A DNA stretch of 64,000 nt, taken from Sipunculus nudus (Eukaryota; Annelida; Sipuncula; Golfingiida; Sipunculidae). Below are positions 43,199 through 54,463 of this stretch, piece by piece. The notes below the pieces were generated by a model. It saw nothing but the letters and a program-made list of their open reading frames with translations, was not told the DNA's origin and searched no databases. The DNA lies in contig CM049317.1 in the NCBI GenBank assembly GCA_026874595.1, positions 41,998,401 to 42,062,400 of the forward strand, written 5' to 3'. Both the position numbers and the translations under genes were made by a program. Numbering within the stretch: the stretch's first letter is position 1; the number at the start of each line of letters is the position of its first letter.

Positions 43199-44391
43199 AA
43201 ATATATGGTGGCTGAAGATAGAGCGCTGCCTATGGACGCATTTAGGAATTTTTTCATGGGTTGTCTCATCCTGGAGTTCGTGCAACAGTAAAGTCGGTTA
43301 CTTCACGTTTCATGTGGCCGGGTATAAGACGAGACGTGAAAAAGTGGGCCCAAGAATCTCTTGCCAGAGGTCAAAAATTAATCGGCATATAAAGGCACCT
43401 CTTGGTACGTTCAGCGCACCTGAAGCGCGATTTGCCAACGTACACATTGATATAGTCGGAGCTTTGCCTCCATCTAATGGTAATATGTATCTTTTGACAT
43501 GCATTGACCGATATACCCGATGGCCAGAAGCCATACCGATACCCGACCAGTCTGCAGAGACTGTCGCTCGCGCTTTCGTTGATAGGTGGGTATCAGTGTT
43601 CAGAGCGCCCGATACTATCACTACCGACCGTGGCCGACAATTTGAGTCACGGCTATTCAATGAATTGACCAAAATGTTAGGAACCACTCGCGTGCGTACA
43701 ACTTCCTATCATCCGGCCGCAAACGGTATGGTAGAACGATTTCATAGGCAGTTGAAATCTGCATTGAAGGCACACGATGACCCACAACACTGGAGTGAAT
43801 ATTTGTCACTTACCCTCCTCGGGATCCGTACAACAGTTAAGGAAGATTTGGCAAGTTCCCCAGCCGAACTTGTTTTTTGGAACAACATTACGTCTTCCTG
43901 GTCAATTGATAGCTCCTGTCGGGACTGAATTAGATCCTAGTTGTTACGTTTCACGCTTGAAGCAGCACATGAGTACATACAAATTGACCCCAACGAGCAC
44001 CAAACAGGGGATCAGTTATGTTCCTAAAGATTTGTTCCAGAGCCTTTACGTCTTCGTTCGCGACGACACCGTCCGTAAACCACTGCAATGTCCATATAAA
44101 GGACCTTTTAAGGTTTTAAAGCGCAATCTAAATTTTTTAACTTTAGACATCTGTGGGAAACGTGAGCAAGTCAGCGTAGACCGATTGAAGGTTGCAAATG
44201 TCGAAGAGCGAACCGTTGATGAAACCGCCGAAGTTCAACCGCCAAAAACTTCCAGTCAGCCTAGCACTGACGCAGAGCCCATGACCAAGAATCCATCCGC
44301 ACCCTCCTCCGACACGACCTCACGACCGACCTGTAGGACAAGGTATGGGCGACATTTAACGTTTAAAATTTGTGCTATACTTTTTGTATAA
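43199..44391 (+). pseudogene. Gypsy-2: decayed Ty3/Gypsy integrase fragment
   Basis: The first recognisable part is the integrase zinc finger (HGLSHPGVRATVK near 43255-43295, then WPGIRRDVKKWAQE and CQRSK), spread over two frames. The DDE core is in the frame 43314-43928, with D46, D105 and E141 of that frame (35 residues between the last two). A further frame change near 43880 leads to the C-terminal part (43900-44391), with VFVRDDTVRKPLQCPYKGPF. Reverse transcriptase, RNase H, gag and LTRs are missing. It is a different family from Gypsy-1. Confidence 0.85.
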
Positions 44392-44487
44392 ACACTACGC
44401 ATAAACAGTGTGCATAAACAGTGTTTGCATGGTCCATTGGTTCTTGCCAAACACTTGATCTATTTCAAGTGGGCCATTGTTTAAGAA

Positions 44488-45522
44488 ATGTCAGGGTCTG
44501 GCCAGAACAAAAGTTCACAGGGTGCATCGGGAATTTCCCCTCAACAGAGCTCACACCTCAGGAAAGCCCCAACGCACTCAAAGAATAAAGCACCTCCAAC
44601 AGAATCAGCAAAGAGGAATACCAGTGGCTCCTCAGTCTATCCTGCCAGGCTACCAAGAAACAAAATATGAGACACAGTGATGAAATATTCGACGAGTCTG
44701 AAGATATCCATTTATCACAAATTCGTGACGTTCCAGAGTTTGCTCCCGAGACTGGAATAGATACTGAAGACAATTTGTCTAGGGAATCTAGGAGGTTCAC
44801 ACAGTTTTTAATTGATGCACTGGCAACAGATTCCGTTCAGAGAGCGTTGACGAGTATCGTGGACTCGGCTGTCAGTGCAAAAACCAGAAATCTTGAGGAA
44901 CGTGTACTAGTCTTTGAGGGGCAGGTACATTCACTTAATCGGACAGTTATGGACCTTCAAAACAAAATAGATCAACAGAACCAGTACTCTAGACGCACAT
45001 CTCTCCGAATAACGAATGACTGGCAGGAAAGTAAGGGAAGAAGATACTGATACAAAAATAATCGAACTTGCGAAAGAAATGTTAGACATTAATATTAGCC
45101 CTGCTGATATTGACAGGTCACACCGTGTTGGGCGACCACAACCCAGTGCGAGACCAATTCTCGTCAAATTAGTGTCGTACAAAACTCGATCCCGTATTTA
45201 CAGAGCTCGAAACAAATTAAAATTCGCTGGGGAAAATGCTAGAAATATCTACATAAATGAAGACTTGACCAAATTACGTCAATCTATGTATAGAGATACT
45301 AGGCAACTGAAACGAGAAGGATTAATTGCGGACTGTTGGACAGCGGATGGCAACATTGTAGTGAAGGACTTTAAAAATAAAATGCGTACTTTCAGTACTC
45401 CTCAGACCCTCATAGCCTGGCCTGAGGAGCTTCGAGAATCCCCCACTTACAGTACTCACAAATTGTTGAGTCTGGAAATAGCTCATCCAGCAGTTATTTT
45501 TAAAATCAAACATTTGTTGTAA
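44488..45522 (+). pseudogene. LINE-1 element ORF1 (L1/Tx1-like RNA-binding protein), decayed
   Basis: Three overlapping frames make one ORF1: an N-terminal Ser/Gln-rich part (44488-44670), a coiled-coil-like middle (44667-45030, ending QNKIDQQNQYSRRTSLRI) and an RNA-binding C-terminal part (45016-45522, with DRSHRVGRP and NIYINEDLTKLR). This arrangement is typical of L1/Tx1 ORF1, the chaperone that coats the LINE RNA. Frame changes lie near 44665 and 45020. The element starts near 44400, right after Gypsy-2. Confidence 0.8.
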
Positions 45523-45889
45523 ATCTGACGCAAGCTTTCATTTTTATATTCATACTCAAAATGGAAATATTTGTTATGTACTGATTGTTTACAAAGCAGG
45601 AAATACTATTGCATAAAATGGTTATTTTTTTTCCAGCGGAGCCGAACAAACCAACTTCTTTGTTGTAGGTTAACTATCATCCATATGTTAACCGAACTTC
45701 CAAAACGTTCTTTACTTTGTATACGTAAACATTCTTTGTTCACACCTGTGGAAATGATGTTCCTTATATCTATCTTTAAACCGTATAAAGCCTTTAAAAT
45801 ATACCAACCAGTGCTTAACAGGTCTCCTGAAGCGTCATGCCGCTTTTAAGCGACAGACACTTTACAAACACACATTTGCCTCTACAAAC

Positions 45890-46785
45890 ACTTCCAAAAT
45901 ATTTTACTGCCATGGATCAAGTAACAGTAAAGGGGTAGCAATATTGTGGACAGAAAACCTGGATATAACGGACATAAATACTACTGTAGATCAAAATGGC
46001 AGACTCATACTGATGAATTGCAAAATAGAAGGTACAGAATTTTTACTTATCAATGTTTATTTTCCTACCAGAGATCACTTTAGAGACCAAATAAAATTTA
46101 TTCAAACATTGCGAGAACAGTTAAATCGGTATATTGATAAAACGGTGATAATTGGAGGTGACATCATGAATCCAAAAAATGATAAAACGGGTGCCCACCA
46201 TGAAAAAGTAAGCCAGTCGGCTTCCGAACTGCTCAGTTTAATGAAGGATTATTATTTAGTCGATGCCTGGAGGTTTCTTAATCCAAATAAAAACGGATAT
46301 ACAAAAATACAATATAATCCACATATAGCATCTAGATTAGACTTTTTCTTGGTCTCATCCTCTATTATGCCAAATATAAAACCCTTTGTTATAACAGCAA
46401 CAACTCTATCTGATCACAGTATGATAATCATTTCAGTAGAAGGTAACAAAAGTCAGCCAAGAGGGGCGGGATACTGGAAATTTAATAATGAATTGCTTCA
46501 AGATGTAGAATATGTTAATATAATAAAAACATTGTTGAATGACTTGAAATCTAAATATAAAGAACTTGAAAATAAACATACCTTTTGGGACACTGTAAAA
46601 TATGAAATCAGAGGATATACAATCCAGTATTCAAAAAGACGGAAGAAATTTAAAACACAGATGGAAAATGATTTGAATAAAGAATTAAATAGATTAAATG
46701 ATAAAATGATTGAATTTCCTAATGACAAAAGTTTGATGACAAAGCTGATTGAAGTGAAAGCACGTTTAGATGAATTACTAGAATA
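45890..46785 (+). pseudogene. LINE-1 ORF2, endonuclease domain
   Basis: An exonuclease-endonuclease-phosphatase fold: INVYFPT, then GGDIMN where GGDFN is usual, SRLDFFLVS, and SDHSMIIIS. It is followed by the linker helices that precede reverse transcriptase. The enzyme nicks target DNA for target-primed reverse transcription. The N-terminal part is eroded (45530-45940 is not open). The frame stops at 46785 because a pearl-like element is inserted there. Confidence 0.85.
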
Positions 46786-48545
46786 AACAAGCATGACCTG
46801 CGACATCATGGGCTGCAATTCACAACTTCTAGTAAAATTGTTGCAGAACCTATATGCCAATTTTGTTTAAACTTTCTACATTGCCATAAATTCTTATCAT
46901 ATATGTCTGGTTAAAACATATTGAATGATGGTCTGAGGCAAAATGTTTGGTTGTTGAGCTATCAGGAACTAATCCCACAGCTTGCTCGATACCTGTTAGT
47001 CTCAAAAGGAATACCACACAGGCCACAAATAAGATCAAAATATAGCAAAAGATCACGGAAATCCATGCAAGAATTATTGTGAAATGGGTGCTTCCATATT
47101 ATTTTTTATTCAATACAAGCCAACTGTACTGAGCTTTCATAAATGATGGTCATATTTATTAAGAAATCTTTGAGAGCTTGGAGAGCTCTCATATCAGATT
47201 TATGAACATGCAAATGTAAAAAGTGCAAGTCCAATTTGTTTTAATTATCAGCTTGCTATTCAATGGGGTCAGCAGGGTAGGTAAACTGCAAAACCTAAAA
47301 GAAAAGAAATGCAGAAAGCATCACTAAGAGTCTTGTAATCAAATAAAGCCATCCTAAATCCAGGTACAGACCCACATATTGTCAGAACAAACACTTGCTG
47401 GTATATCTGATGATTTGCATAATAATATTCAGATATCTAGAAAACTAAGTTTATTGCTATGATTCCATGATATAAACTGCAAAATGTTCCCATCATTTTA
47501 TAAATCAGTAGCTAAACTTAACACTTAACTCTCATAGTCTTAATGCCTGGCCAAAGCATTCCGGCAACAGTGTTTTTGTTATGCACTAATGATATATCCT
47601 TATCACTGCAACCTTTAACCAGCTGACCTCAAAATCAATTAGTTATTTCTATATGCAAAAAGACCCATAAATATGAAGTTTGAATCAAATTCAGTGATGC
47701 ATAGATGTGGCATATGTGAAAGACTGAAGGTTTGGGTTGAACAGTTTCACTTGAAATATGTTCACAAGCATTTAGAACAATATTGTGACCTTGACCTTTG
47801 ACCTTTTGAACTCAACATCAATAGCCTTCTTTTCCTATTGGTAGGTAAGCCATATATGACAGATGGAAAGTATAGATTGAAAAGTTTGCTGAAAATGACT
47901 CCACGCAAGAAGAGGGTGCTGTGAACTTGACCTTTGACCTCAAAATCAACAGGTCTTTTCCCCTGTTGGCAGAGAAGCGATATCAGTGCTGAAAGGTTTG
48001 GAACGAAAGGTTTAGCTTGAAATGTGTCCACAACCTTTTCAAAGAAGTGGATCCTGTGACCCTCAACATCTATAGGATTCTTCTCCCACTTAGTAGGTGA
48101 GCTATATGTGAAAGATCAAAGAATTGGGATGAAAGGTTTGGCTTAAAATGCATCCCGAGGCTTTTCAAAGAAGTTGGTTCTGTGACCTTGACCTTTGACC
48201 TTGTGACCTCAAAATAATTATGGTTCTTCCCCTGTTGGTAGGTGAGCTGTATGTGAAAGATGGAAGGTTTGGGATGAAAATTTTGGCTAAAAGAATTATT
48301 TCTGGGGGGTGCAAACACACCCCACAACTTCGAGAATATAGGTCGCAGTAACCTAATTTCAGGTTTGCAAGGAGATCTTTTTAGAACCTCTAAATCTGCT
48401 TAGGGTTCATGGCCCTAGCCCCTATGGTTACGATTTGTGCCCTGCTAACGGCCGGACGGCCGGCCGGACGGACAGACGGAAGGACGCCGGACAAAGACCC
48501 ATCGATATAGCCCAGCATGACTGAAAGTCAGCTGAGCTAAAAACA
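46786..48545 (+). repeat. Pearl-like element (family E) inserted into LINE-1
   Basis: LINE coding sequence stops at 46785 and resumes at about 48546. Both borders carry AACAAG, so the inserted unit is about 1.76 kb. The interior holds 'tgaccttgacctttgacct' blocks (47786, 47925, 48183), a family A-like monomer (48300-48450) and a 'ggccggacggccggccggac' tail (about 48451). After that come a small hairpin (GACTgaaAGTC) and GAGCTAAAAACAAG. Because the flanks are known, this gives real element ends. Confidence 0.75.
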
Positions 48546-51236
48546 AGAGGTAATATGATCCGTTCAAGACAGCGGTGGTATGAGGATGGTGAAAAAAAGG
48601 AACTACACCTCAAAATCAATTTCTGTAATCGAGAAGAATAGAAAACTTATCAGTGACCAATCAGAAATATAACAGGAATGTAAGGACTTTTATTGCAATT
48701 TATACAAGTCTAAAGTAACAAAACAATACAGAGAGACAATTGTCCATTTTTCAACCAAACCAATACTCCGAAATTAAACCCATCTGAAATAAACGAAATC
48801 AATAAACCTTTAACCCTTCATGAATTGTTTAAAGCACTGAAACAATTTAAGCCGAATAAAAGTCCAGGTCCAGATGGTTTTACGTCGGAGTTCTATTTAT
48901 TTTTTTAGGAGGATATTTCGAATATATTTTATCAATGTGTAAAATAATCTTATGGTGTAAGATATTTCTCTATTGAACAAAAACGTGGCAAAATATCCCT
49001 ACTACCCAAAAATGATAAAGACTTGAAACAACTAAAAGTTGGCGGCCTATATCCTCGCTTCCTGTCGATTATAAGATTATAGCAAAGGCACTTTCAAATA
49101 GACTAAAACAATATTTAACAAAATTAACACATCCCAACCAAACAGGATTCGTCCCGGGACGCTATATTGGGGAGAATATAAGAATCATACAGGATATAAT
49201 TAACATATCAGCATCAACACAGTCTTCTAATATTCTCATATCAATCGACCTGGAAAAGGCTTTTGATACCTTAGACTGGGATTTTTTATGGAACACGCTA
49301 AATGCATATAATATACCGGATCTTTTATGCAGATGGTTTAATATATTATACACTGATACGAGCAGTTGCGTACAAAATAATGGGTATTTTTCACCACGCT
49401 TTATGATACAACGTGGAGTCCGGTAGGGATGTCCACTTTCGCTTATTTTATGTGTTCTATCGGTAGAATTGTTAGCTATTAACATCAGAAATAATAGAAT
49501 GATTAAGGGCATTTCTATGAATAACATTCAGGTAAAACTTTCTCAATTCGCGGATGATACGACATGCTTTGTGGCGGATGTAGAATCCGGGAAAATGGTA
49601 CTCAAAACATTAACATCCTTTGAATTGCATTCTGGTCTAAAAGTAAATATGGATAAGACAGAGGCTAGGTGGACAGAAAGCAGAGCAGGAAAGGAAGATG
49701 GTGATTTCCCAGTCAGATGGTTTAAGGGGAAATTTAAAACACTTGGTATCACTATATGTGACAATGAACATGAAAGTATGGAACATAATATAAAAGAAAA
49801 AAATAGAAAAACTGAAAAAAAAAGTTTAATATCTTGCAATGCAGAGCACTTACCATTCGAGAAAGAACTTTAATAACAAAAACTCTAAGAGTATCTCAAA
49901 TAATTTATTGTATGTCAGTTTACCATATAACAGATACATATTTAAATGAAATTCAAAAACTTATAAATGCATTCATATGGAAAAAATCAACACCAAAAAT
50001 CAAATATAATGTCATGATAAAAACAATCAGCGAAGGAGGTATAAAATTACCAGACATTGAAACACAAGACAAGGCATTTAAACTTAATTGGGTAAAACAA
50101 AAATTTTAACGGTTCAATGCCTGTTATAGAAAATTTTATAAATATATATCTTGGAAATAATTACATGAATGTAAAAGACGTATTTTTGAGTCGCTGTAGC
50201 CTCACACTCCCACCCAGCATCCAACCGTTCTAAAGGGCCATTATTTATGCTGTAGAAGATTTCAAATCCAGATTCCCGCCAACAAACATTGAGGACGTAA
50301 AACAAGAAATAATATTGCACAATCCGTTTATCAATATTCTTAAGAAAAGTATATTCTACAAACACTAGTATAAATATGGTATCAAGACGACCAGAGACAT
50401 TGTCAATGACCAAGGATATTTCTTGAAGACCTCAGACTTGAAACAGAGATATAATTCAAAGACAAACTTTCTCGAAGTGTATAGTTTGACTAAAACAATT
50501 CCAAAACAATGGAAAACATTTTTAATCCAAGAAAAGACAAATTTAGAAATTTGCACATCAAGCAAAACGTCGGGCGAGGTGTCATCTGAAACATGTTCTG
50601 TTTTACAGAGTAAATGTAAAGTCCTTTATAACACACTAATACAAATAAAATATCAAGAATCAACTGCTCTTTCATATTGGCAAAATATGTATGATATATC
50701 TAATGAACAATTCAGTTTATATATAAGTCACCCCAACAGATACTTGTATTCTACAAAATCCCAGGATTTTCATTCCAAGTTCCTCCACCGAATAATCCCC
50801 ATTTAGAGAGAAATTATACAACGTGAAACTAGTAGATAGTCCTGACTGAATATTGTAATAGAAGTATTGATTCTCTGGAGCACAGGTTCTTCTTCTGTCG
50901 ATATACGTTACTGTTTTGGTATGAATTTAATAACTTTTGGAACGGCTTTAGTGAGAGTCGGATCTCGATAACAATTAGACAAGTGATTTTTGATGAGCAT
51001 GAAAATATGAAAGGAAGGAACCGGGAGCTTTTTAATTATTTGATTATACAAGGAAAACTTTGTTTACATCGACAAAAATGTTTTAATGCGGAAATATCTT
51101 TTCCGAATTTTCTAAAACATACAATAATAGATTTAGAAAACAAAATATCCGTAATGAGGCGAAGAGGCGAGGAAAATGCGTACATTGATCGGTGGAAGTG
51201 GTTGCATGATACTATAAAAGAACTGTACACTTGATA
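48546..51236 (+). pseudogene. LINE-1 ORF2, reverse transcriptase and C-terminal region
   Basis: Resumes with IRSRQRWYEDGEKK. It passes through SPGPDGFTSEFY (48868-48900), TGFVPGRYIGENIR (49142-49185), SIDLEKAFDTLDWDF, the catalytic FADDTTCF (about 49549-49572) and the thumb region GLKVNMDKTEA. A C-terminal domain to IDRWKWLHDTIKELYT follows. In-frame stops (for example after 48905 and at 49425) and several frame changes make it inactive. Motifs fit the L1/Tx1 group. Confidence 0.9.
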
Positions 51237-51520
51237 CACTATTTTTTGTATAATCCTTGTTGTGTTAATTATCACATATTACATGTTTTGTAGATCATGG
51301 CGCCAGGAGATGTAATCTAAATACGAAGGCATAGTTATACTGATATTGCATTTTGTTCTAATTGGATAAACATACCCTTTTTAAGGTTCTGACATGGGTA
51401 TGTGTGGTTTATGTTATTTTCAAGTGCAACACCTGAAGAGCGCCTTTTGTTGACTAATTTCATGATCACTTCAGACCAGTTGTATATTTTTGTGGCTTTA
51501 CGTTACGTTCTTTCTTTTTC
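51237..51520. other. Junction between LINE-1 3' end and Gypsy-3
   Basis: Probably LINE-1 3' untranslated sequence followed by flank. No poly-A tail or target duplication could be fixed, so the LINE end is uncertain. Confidence 0.35.
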
Positions 51521-51599
51521 TTGGTGTCGATGATGAAAAAGAATAGAAATAATAAAGGTACCTATTGTCTGAGACACAAGAGAGAGAGAGAGAGAGAGA

Positions 51600-51968
51600 A
51601 AAAGAAAGAAAGAAAAAAAAAGGCAAGAGTCCATGCAATAGAGCCAAAGAAGCCCACTGAAACGTCATACACCAACCAGCTGGAATTGCAGACAAGGCAG
51701 TTAGCAGAGAAACTGGATGAGATCGTGAAAGGAATGAGACCTGGAAAGACGCATGAATAACTTAGAGAGTAGCAGCAGATCTAACACACCCAACCAGAGA
51801 GATAACCAGTCCAGCCAGACCCCGTCCTACAATAACCACGCCAATGGACCAAACCGGAGAACCAGTGGTAGCAACGAGAATAATCAGCCAAGTTCAGTCC
51901 AGTTCAGGGGCCATTGTTGGCACTGTGGTATGTATGGACACAGGGCAGCTGACTTTCGTTTAAACTAA
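51600..51968 (+). pseudogene. Gypsy-3 gag C-terminus with damaged zinc knuckle
   Basis: Includes 'TNQLELQTRQLAEKLDEIVK', a coiled-coil-like helix, then a Ser/Asn-rich linker, then CWHCGMYGHRAADF. This matches CX2CX4HX4C except that the last Cys is Phe. A GA microsatellite (51580-51620) lies at the start. Two frames overlap near 51755. Confidence 0.75.
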
Positions 51969-52507
51969 GATCGGCCCAATTCGTAGGGGTCAAAATATTC
52001 CCAATGTAAAAACACTGATCGGTCAAGCTAGTGAAGTGGATATAATTGTAAATGACCAGCCTTGTAAACCTCTCTTGACACTGAGTCAATGGTTAGTACC
52101 ATCTGTGAGTCTTTCTGCACGAGCTGGGACTGGAGGTTTGGCCGCTGGAGGAGCTGATTAGATTAGAGGGAGCAGATGGACAGTCACTAGAGTACCTGGG
52201 TTATACTGATACGGAGTTGAAGGTAAAAGGACTACCACAACTAAATAGTGTCATTGTGGCCTTGGTTGTACCAGAAACTCCTTACCGGAGCCGAGTCACA
52301 GTGTTGATAGGCACTATCGTATTGCAGTTGAGCAGCAATGACGAAAGCATATTGACAAGCAACGTTCCGAACCATGGAAACTAGCTTTTGGTAATCTGTC
52401 AGTGAACCAGAGAACAGCTCATCTATCAGGAGCATTAGGATCCGTGATAACAACAACAGATTAATGTACTCACAGAGGGAGCAAGGACTTTACAAGGTGG
52501 GCTAGTT
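51969..52507 (+). pseudogene. Gypsy-3 protease remnant
   Basis: Codons for D-T-E-S at 52077-52088 occupy the place of the catalytic D-T-G-S, followed by MVSTICESF. The neighbouring frame is shifted. The Gly-to-Glu change in the active-site loop and the frame breaks mean no active protease. Confidence 0.6.
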
Positions 52508-53640
52508 GTGGCTCCCGTGTTGCAGAAACTAGAAGTAAGGACATCAGCACAACACGTATATGTTGAGATTAATAACCACTCTGAGAAGGTTGTACCAGGC
52601 AGGTGTAAGATCTGTGATGTGCATCAAGTGGAAGTGGTACCAGTGGATTCAAACCAGGAAAACCAAGACTCTTCCAGGGCGGAATTTCCGTATTCCTACC
52701 ATGAGCTACTCTCATCTAAGCTAGACCGAGACCAGGTGATAGAAGTAGAGCAACTCCTATCAAAATGGCGTGATTTGTTCTCCTTGCATGATCTAGACCT
52801 TGGGAATACAGATTTGGTGAAACACAAGATCAAACTGCTAGATGACCGACCCTTCAAAGAAAGACATAGGAGGATACCACCTGCTATGCTGGAAGAAGTC
52901 CGGAAACATGTGAGGGAGATGTTAGATTTTAGAGTGATCAGGAAATCGGACAGTCCCTAAACCTCCAATGTAGTATTAGTCATAAAGAAAGACGGACTCT
53001 CAGATTCTGCATAGACTTTAAGCAACAGTGACCGTGAAAGATGTATATGCTCTTCCCCGCCTTGAAGAAACTTTTGACAGTTTACACGGTTCCAAGTGGT
53101 TCAGCACGCTAGATCTGAAAAGCGCATATTGGCAGGTGATACTTGAGGAACAGGATAAACCAAAACAGCCTTTATCGTAGGTCAGGTTGGTTTTTTTGAG
53201 TGCAAGCGTATGCCTTTAGGATTAACAAATGCACTAGCGAATTTCCAACGGCTGATGGAACAGTGCATGGGCGATCGACACTTGAATTCGTGTTTACTGT
53301 ATTTCGACGATATAGTAGTTTTCAGCTGGAGGAACGCCTGGGAGACTTGAGGCAGTTTTCAACCGTATACGAAATGCAGGCTTAAAGCTGAAGGCTTCTA
53401 AATGTATCTTCTTCCAGAAGTCCATTAGATACCTAGGACACAGAGTTTTCGAAGAAGGAGTATCCCCCGATCCAGATAAGATCCGATGTGTTAGGGAGTG
53501 GCCGATCCAAGCTAATGTAAAACAACTCCAGATTTTTCTAGGTTTTGCTGGGTTATACCGACCATTCATATAACAATTTTCTAAGGTCGCCAAACCACTG
53601 TTCGAGTTGACACAAGGCGCCGGTACCCAGGGAAAGAGAA
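52508..53640 (+). pseudogene. Gypsy-3 reverse transcriptase, broken
   Basis: The upstream part (52508-52957) reads through KHKIKLLDDRPFKERHRRIP to MLDFRVIRKSDSP. A stop and several frame changes follow. The palm is visible in pieces: TLDLKSAYWQV (about 53106-53140), a YFDD box where YLDD is usual (about 53298-53310), and the connection region to QIFLGFAGLYR (about 53530-53560). Confidence 0.8.
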
Positions 53641-53700
53641 CCAAGAAAACATCTGAGTCTGATAACAGCTTTCGATGGGAAGATCGTCAACAAACAGCTT

Positions 53701-54361
53701 TTGAACAGCTCATTAAACTGTGTACATCTGCACCTGTTTGCTTTTGCAAATTTCACTAAACCGTTCTTTGTACATGTAGATGCTAGTGGAGAGTCCTTGG
53801 GAGCAGCCTTATATCAAGAACAACCGGATGGAACCGAACGGCCAATAGCTTTCGCCAGCCGAGGATTAAGAAACGCAGAAAAACGGTACCCTGTTCACAA
53901 ATTGGAATTTTTTTGCACTAAAATGGGCCGTCACAGAGAAATTTCATGACTATTTGTACGGAAATTCTTTCACGTTGAAAACTGACAATAATCCCTTGAC
54001 GTACATCCTTTCCTCAGCGAAGTTGGATGCCACAGGTCACCGATGGGTTTCAGCGTTGGCCAGCTATAACTTCACCATCGAATACCGGTCTGGCCGACGA
54101 AATATCGATGCAGACGCGTTATCGCGCATAAACTGGCCACAAGGATGTCAAGTTATTGAGAACCAAGTTGTTTCGGTTATTTTGAACACAGATATGCCAA
54201 CAAATGGATTTGTTGAAGTTTTATCTTTATCCGAGAATGCCGTACCTCCACTAGAGGATACAGAACTAAACCAAAGGTCAGTATCTGATTGGATGAAGCT
54301 CCAACGGACAGATCCAGTTATAAAGAGGTGTAAAGACATGCTATACAATTACAACACCTGA
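53701..54361 (+). pseudogene. Gypsy-3 RNase H domain
   Basis: Reads FANFTKPFFVHVDASGESLGA, then KRYPVHKLEFF, a frame change near 53920, then LKTDNNPLTYILSSAKLDATG and DADALSR. The three acidic catalytic positions can still be seen. The linker ends at a stop at 54359-54361. Confidence 0.85.
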
Positions 54362-54463
54362 CAACGATCCATACTGGCGCGTTTTTTTGTGTCGAGGAAA
54401 GAAGCTGTGTCTACGAAATGGTGTATTGTACCGTCAGCGCCTGCAGAACAATGAGTTGACTTT

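Noticed and set aside
47762-48619. Minus-strand ORFs of 63-89 codons
   Set aside because: They lie in the pearl-like insertion and its tetranucleotide tail; the composition follows the monomer repeats.
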